From: UBA8337 sp965658615
GTDB lineage: Bacteria; Pseudomonadota; Alphaproteobacteria; RS24
DNA length: 7,804 nucleotides
Reading direction: 5' to 3'
NCBI GenBank assembly: GCA_965658615.1
Contig: CBFHSX010000061.1
Coordinates: forward strand, 1-7,804
Part shown: in pieces, positions 5,775 to 7,804 of the stretch
Numbering within the stretch: the first letter of the stretch is position 1
Layout: each line of letters opens with the position of its first letter
The notes under the pieces: generated by a model
What the model was told of the DNA's origin: nothing
The model's database searches: none
Seen by the model: the letters and a program-made list of their open reading frames with translations, nothing else
Translations under genes and position numbers: made by a program

Positions 5775-6626
5775 TCAATCGTCTTTGCCTGCGCCGATTT
5801 GTGCCAATTCTTGCGCCCGCATGGCGGCGGCTTGAGTGGCGCGGCGCATAACATCACTGAGGCCGTTTTCCTGCATCAGCACATCCAATGCCGCTTCCGT
5901 CGTGCCACCGGGCGAGGTGACATTGCGGCGCAATTGCGCGGCATCTGCGTCGTCTTCTTCCAGCATGGCGGCCGCGCCGATAATGGTTTGCATAGCCAAT
6001 TGACCGCTCATCGCCTCGGGCAGGCCAAGCGATTGTGCGGCGGATTGCAGCGCTTCGACCAGGTGAAACACATAGGCCGGGCCGGAGCCGGAAATTGCGG
6101 TCACCGCATCGATCTTTTTCTCAGCGTCGAGCCAAACGGTTTGCCCGACCGCGTCGAGTAGGGCCGCAGCAGCGGCTTTTTGCGCCGCATCGGTTTGTGC
6201 GTCGGCATAAAGTGCCGTCATGCCCTTGCCGATGGCGGCCGGTGTGTTAGGCATGGTGCGGACAAAAGCATGTGTGTCGCCGAGCTGCTGTGCCATGGTT
6301 TTGATCGGCACACCGGCCATCAGCGACAACACCATAGCGGGCTTGGGCAATTGCGCGGCCAAAGCCGGCAGCACGGCCTCAATCATTTGCGGCTTGACCG
6401 CCAACACGACAAGGCTTGGGGCGTTTTCGCGCAGCTCGGCTTCATCCGGATTAAGCGTGACACCGGCAGACTGCAAGTCGTCTGACGGAGACGGCTCCTG
6501 CACCATTATTTGCGTCGGGCTGAGACCGGCCGCGAGCCAGCCATGCATCAGCGCCATGCCCATTTTGCCGCCGCCGACCAGCAGCAGGGTTTGACCGTCC
6601 AGCAATTGTGATAGTGGTTTAGGCAT
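5775..6626 (-). CDS. proC: Pyrroline-5-carboxylate reductase
   Basis: ProC reduces 1-pyrroline-5-carboxylate to proline with NAD(P)H, the last step of proline synthesis, in the cytosol. The protein has 283 residues from this start, close to the usual 270-280. The Rossmann motif VGGGKMG (17-23) corresponds to GxGxMG. MPNTPAAIGKG (125-135) and ISGSGPAYVFHLVEAL (178-193) are family landmarks, and RRNVTSPGGTTEAALDVL (233-250) is the P5C reductase signature. ATG 6626 overlaps the ybjN stop (ATGCCTAA, 8 bp), a coupled arrangement. A TTG at 6641 with GGAAAG 8 nt upstream is an alternative start adding five residues. No terminator is visible before the convergent kinase gene. Confidence 0.94.
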   Translation of the reverse strand: MPKPLSQLLDGQTLLLVGGGKMGMALMHGWLAAGLSPTQIMVQEPSPSDDLQSAGVTLNPDEAELRENAPSLVVLAVKPQMIEAVLPALAAQLPKPAMVLSLMAGVPIKTMAQQLGDTHAFVRTMPNTPAAIGKGMTALYADAQTDAAQKAAAAALLDAVGQTVWLDAEKKIDAVTAISGSGPAYVFHLVEALQSAAQSLGLPEAMSGQLAMQTIIGAAAMLEEDDADAAQLRRNVTSPGGTTEAALDVLMQENGLSDVMRRATQAAAMRAQELAQIGAGKDD

Positions 6627-7116
6627 CGCCGCGGGTTTCAAACAGGCTGCTTTCCAATGCTTCGCGCGGCGAATGGCCGGCCCAGATGAGGAATTGAAAA
6701 GCCGGGAAAAACCGCTCGCAGGTCTCGATCGCGTGATTGATCAGCTCCTCGCATTGGCCTTCAGACAGGCCATCGCCGCTGACAAACATGGTATTGCGGA
6801 ACAGGATGGCGCCATCGCCCGACCAGACATCAAAATGGCCGAGCCAAAGTTGCTCATTTATCAAGGCCAAAAGCTCGTGCACATCGGGGCGTTTGCCTTT
6901 TGGCGCGCGCGTGTCCAACACGCTGGCGACATGCAGCCCGCCCAAATCGGAACGCCAGCTGATTGCCAGATGATAATCGCAATGCGTGCCGGAAATGCAC
7001 ACATTGACGTCATCCTCTGTGCCCCTTTCAAACGGCCATTCATGGCTTGTCGCCAGCCCCTCGATCAAATCAATGGGGTGCTCGGCCTCTATATTTTGGG
7101 CGGTTGCTGAGCGCAT
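6619..7116 (-). CDS. YbjN domain-containing protein
   Basis: A 165-residue protein of the alphaproteobacterial YbjN type, with a fold related to type III secretion chaperones. The family role is poorly defined; in E. coli YbjN is linked to stress and motility. Features recognised are HPIDLIEGLA (13-22), EQLWLGHFDVW (88-98) with LINEQLW before it, and FPAFQFLIWAGHSPREALE (137-155), followed by the short acidic tail typical of these proteins. There is no signal peptide or membrane segment, so it should be cytosolic. ATG 7116 has a good ribosome binding site (AGAGG, 7-nt spacer). It overlaps proC by 8 bp, so the two are co-translated. Conserved linkage of ybjN-like and proC genes is common in this class; a functional link to proline synthesis is not established. 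Confidence 0.88.
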   Translation of the reverse strand: MRSATAQNIEAEHPIDLIEGLATSHEWPFERGTEDDVNVCISGTHCDYHLAISWRSDLGGLHVASVLDTRAPKGKRPDVHELLALINEQLWLGHFDVWSGDGAILFRNTMFVSGDGLSEGQCEELINHAIETCERFFPAFQFLIWAGHSPREALESSLFETRGDA

Positions 7117-7140
7117 AAGGCTGCCTCTTCATTCATAACT

Positions 7141-7164
7141 ACATATGGGGGTATGTGTTCCCCC
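7141..7164 (-). repeat. Overlapping small inverted repeats in the ybjN leader region
   Basis: Two alternative hairpins share bases: GGGGG at 7147-7151 with CCCCC at 7160-7164 (8-nt loop), and ACATA at 7141-7145 with TATGT at 7152-7156 (6-nt loop). They cannot form together. They lie 25-48 bp upstream of the ybjN ATG. No U-run follows, so this is not an ordinary terminator. The remaining gap (7165-7209) shows a repeated ACTGAG at 7173 and 7191 and nothing else I recognise. Confidence 0.3.
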
Positions 7165-7209
7165 GAGCTACTACTGAGACTGTCTGATTCACTGAGTCGT
7201 TCAAAGCGC

Positions 7210-7240
7210 AAAACAGGCGTGGTCCATTTAATCCACCGCC
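7210..7240 (-). terminator. Candidate terminator after the ubiK-like gene
   Basis: On the minus strand GGCGGTGG pairs with CCACGCC (one bulged G) around a 10-nt loop and is followed by TGTTTTGC. The stem is GC-rich but the U-run is short and interrupted. The hairpin also has CTTTTC on its other side, so it might work in both directions. It lies about 41 bp after the gene's stop. Confidence 0.33.
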
Positions 7241-7281
7241 CTTTTCAAAAACCGCAGAAAGCTCAGCCGAAAAGCCGTGCC

Positions 7282-7506
7282 TTACGCGTCTTTCTTCATC
7301 GCGTCGAGCTCGGCGCGCAGCTCCATCACCATGTCGCGCACCGCGTCAAATTCTTCGCGCGTCACCAGACCCTGCTCGGCCAGAAGCGCATCAAGCCGCG
7401 ACTTCACCGATTGCTCGACTTCCTCGCGCACACCCTGCGCCGCCACACCAAGGCCCGACGCCAAAGCTGCGACGTCATCAATAATTTTGCTTTTCATATC
7501 ACTCAT
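7282..7506 (-). CDS. ubiK: UbiK-family ubiquinone biosynthesis accessory factor (BMFP domain)
   Basis: A 74-residue protein, matching the small size of this family. UbiK (formerly YqiC/DUF526) in E. coli is an accessory factor for aerobic ubiquinone synthesis that binds the UbiJ lipid carrier and membranes. The N-terminal half SKIIDDVAALASGLGVAAQGV (about 6-26, amphipathic) is followed by REEVEQSVKSRLDALLAEQGLVTREEF in two parts (27-53), containing the family's LVxREEF element, and an acidic C-terminal coiled coil (about 50-71) ending MKKDA. ATG 7506 is chosen; ATG 7497 (MKSKIIDD) is equally possible since neither has a clear ribosome binding site. It is divergent from lgt, an arrangement common in alphaproteobacteria. 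Whether the alphaproteobacterial protein acts exactly like E. coli UbiK is inferred. Confidence 0.82.
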   Translation of the reverse strand: MSDMKSKIIDDVAALASGLGVAAQGVREEVEQSVKSRLDALLAEQGLVTREEFDAVRDMVMELRAELDAMKKDA

Positions 7507-7529
7507 AAGGCGCAAGATTGGCCAGCGCG

Positions 7530-7538
7530 TGCTATATT
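7530..7538 (+). promoter_or_regulatory. Candidate extended -10 promoter of lgt
   Basis: TGCTATATT matches the extended -10 form TGnTATAAT at eight of nine specified-or-free positions. A start near 7545 would leave a leader of about 30 nt to the lgt ATG. No good -35 is present at the usual distance. The whole divergent region to ubiK is only 68 bp. This is a pattern match only. Confidence 0.38.
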
Positions 7539-7574
7539 GCAAGCAGAAAATAACCCGATCAGACAGTTTGCCTC

Positions 7575-7804
7575 ATGCCCTTTCCCAATATCGACCCGGT
7601 GATTTTTGAACTTGGCCCGTTTGCGCTGCGCTGGTATTCGCTGGCCTATATTATCGGGCTGATTGGCGGCTGGCGCTATATGGTCGCGCTAACGCATCGC
7701 CCGGCGCTATGGCCGCAGGGCGTGCCGGCCAAGGAAGAGCATATTGACGATTTAATGCTATGGGTGAGCCTGGGCACGATCGGCGGCGGGCGACTGGGCT
7801 ATGT
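7575..7804 (+). CDS. lgt: Prolipoprotein diacylglyceryl transferase (N-terminal part, runs off right edge)
   Basis: The first 76 codons of Lgt, the inner-membrane enzyme that moves diacylglyceryl from phosphatidylglycerol to the lipobox cysteine of prolipoproteins. The start FPNIDPVIFELGPFALRWYS (residues 3-22) is the typical Lgt N-terminus, followed by a first transmembrane segment (about 20-37, LAYIIGLIGGW), the QIDD-like HIDDLMLW (about 57-64) and GGRLGYV (70-76), which begins the second conserved block. The catalytic His and the Lgt signature would lie to the right of the window. No strong ribosome binding site precedes ATG 7575, but no in-frame start lies closer upstream. The identification is firm despite truncation. 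Confidence 0.94.
   Translation, partial: MPFPNIDPVIFELGPFALRWYSLAYIIGLIGGWRYMVALTHRPALWPQGVPAKEEHIDDLMLWVSLGTIGGGRLGY

Noticed and set aside
6627..6641. TTG at 6641 as the proC start
   Set aside because: A GGAAAG lies at suitable distance, but ATG 6626 gives the standard stop-start overlap with ybjN and the usual protein length; kept as an alternative only.
1..7804. Mobile element, CRISPR array, tRNA or rRNA
   Set aside because: No transposase or integrase product, no regularly spaced repeats, and no recognisable RNA gene; the gaps between genes are all under 170 bp.

Overview
The window (7,804 bp, moderately GC-rich, densely coding) looks like chromosome of an alphaproteobacterium. Three things support this: an imuA-imuB cassette behind a LexA box of the alphaproteobacterial direct-repeat type (GAAC-N7-GAAC); a MarR regulator, OmpR-type response regulator and EnvZ-like kinase operon next to a branched-chain aminotransferase gene, resembling the petP/petR neighbourhood of Rhodobacter relatives; and the order proC, ybjN-like, ubiK-like on one strand with a divergent lgt. 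I cannot name the genus. I see no mobile element, CRISPR array, tRNA or rRNA.

Left part (1-2125, all minus strand): the N-terminal 178 codons of imuB run off the left edge, preceded by complete imuA. The imuA promoter has a TTGACT -35, a 17-bp spacer and a TAGAAC -10 overlapped by a LexA box, so the error-prone repair cassette should be SOS-controlled. Upstream is a METTL7-like class I methyltransferase whose ribosome binding site lies in one arm of a perfect 7-bp inverted repeat.

Middle part (2239-5769): ilvE on the minus strand is interrupted by one in-frame TAG at codon 62. There is no frameshift and every recognisable catalytic residue remains. It faces away from marR, response regulator and histidine kinase genes on the plus strand (gaps 12 and 3 bp). 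The short divergent region holds a palindrome with 7-bp arms, and the two arms double as candidate -10 boxes of the two opposing promoters. This suggests that the MarR protein represses both itself and ilvE.

Right part (5775-7804): proC and a ybjN-like gene overlap by 8 bp and converge on the kinase gene with 5 bp between the stops. Further right are a ubiK-like gene and the divergent, truncated start of lgt. The gap between ybjN and ubiK holds two small inverted repeats.

I found no convincing new multi-gene system. The observations most worth following are the amber-interrupted ilvE beside an intact-looking regulatory operon, the shared palindromic promoter/operator, and the possible RNA structures ahead of the methyltransferase and ybjN genes.
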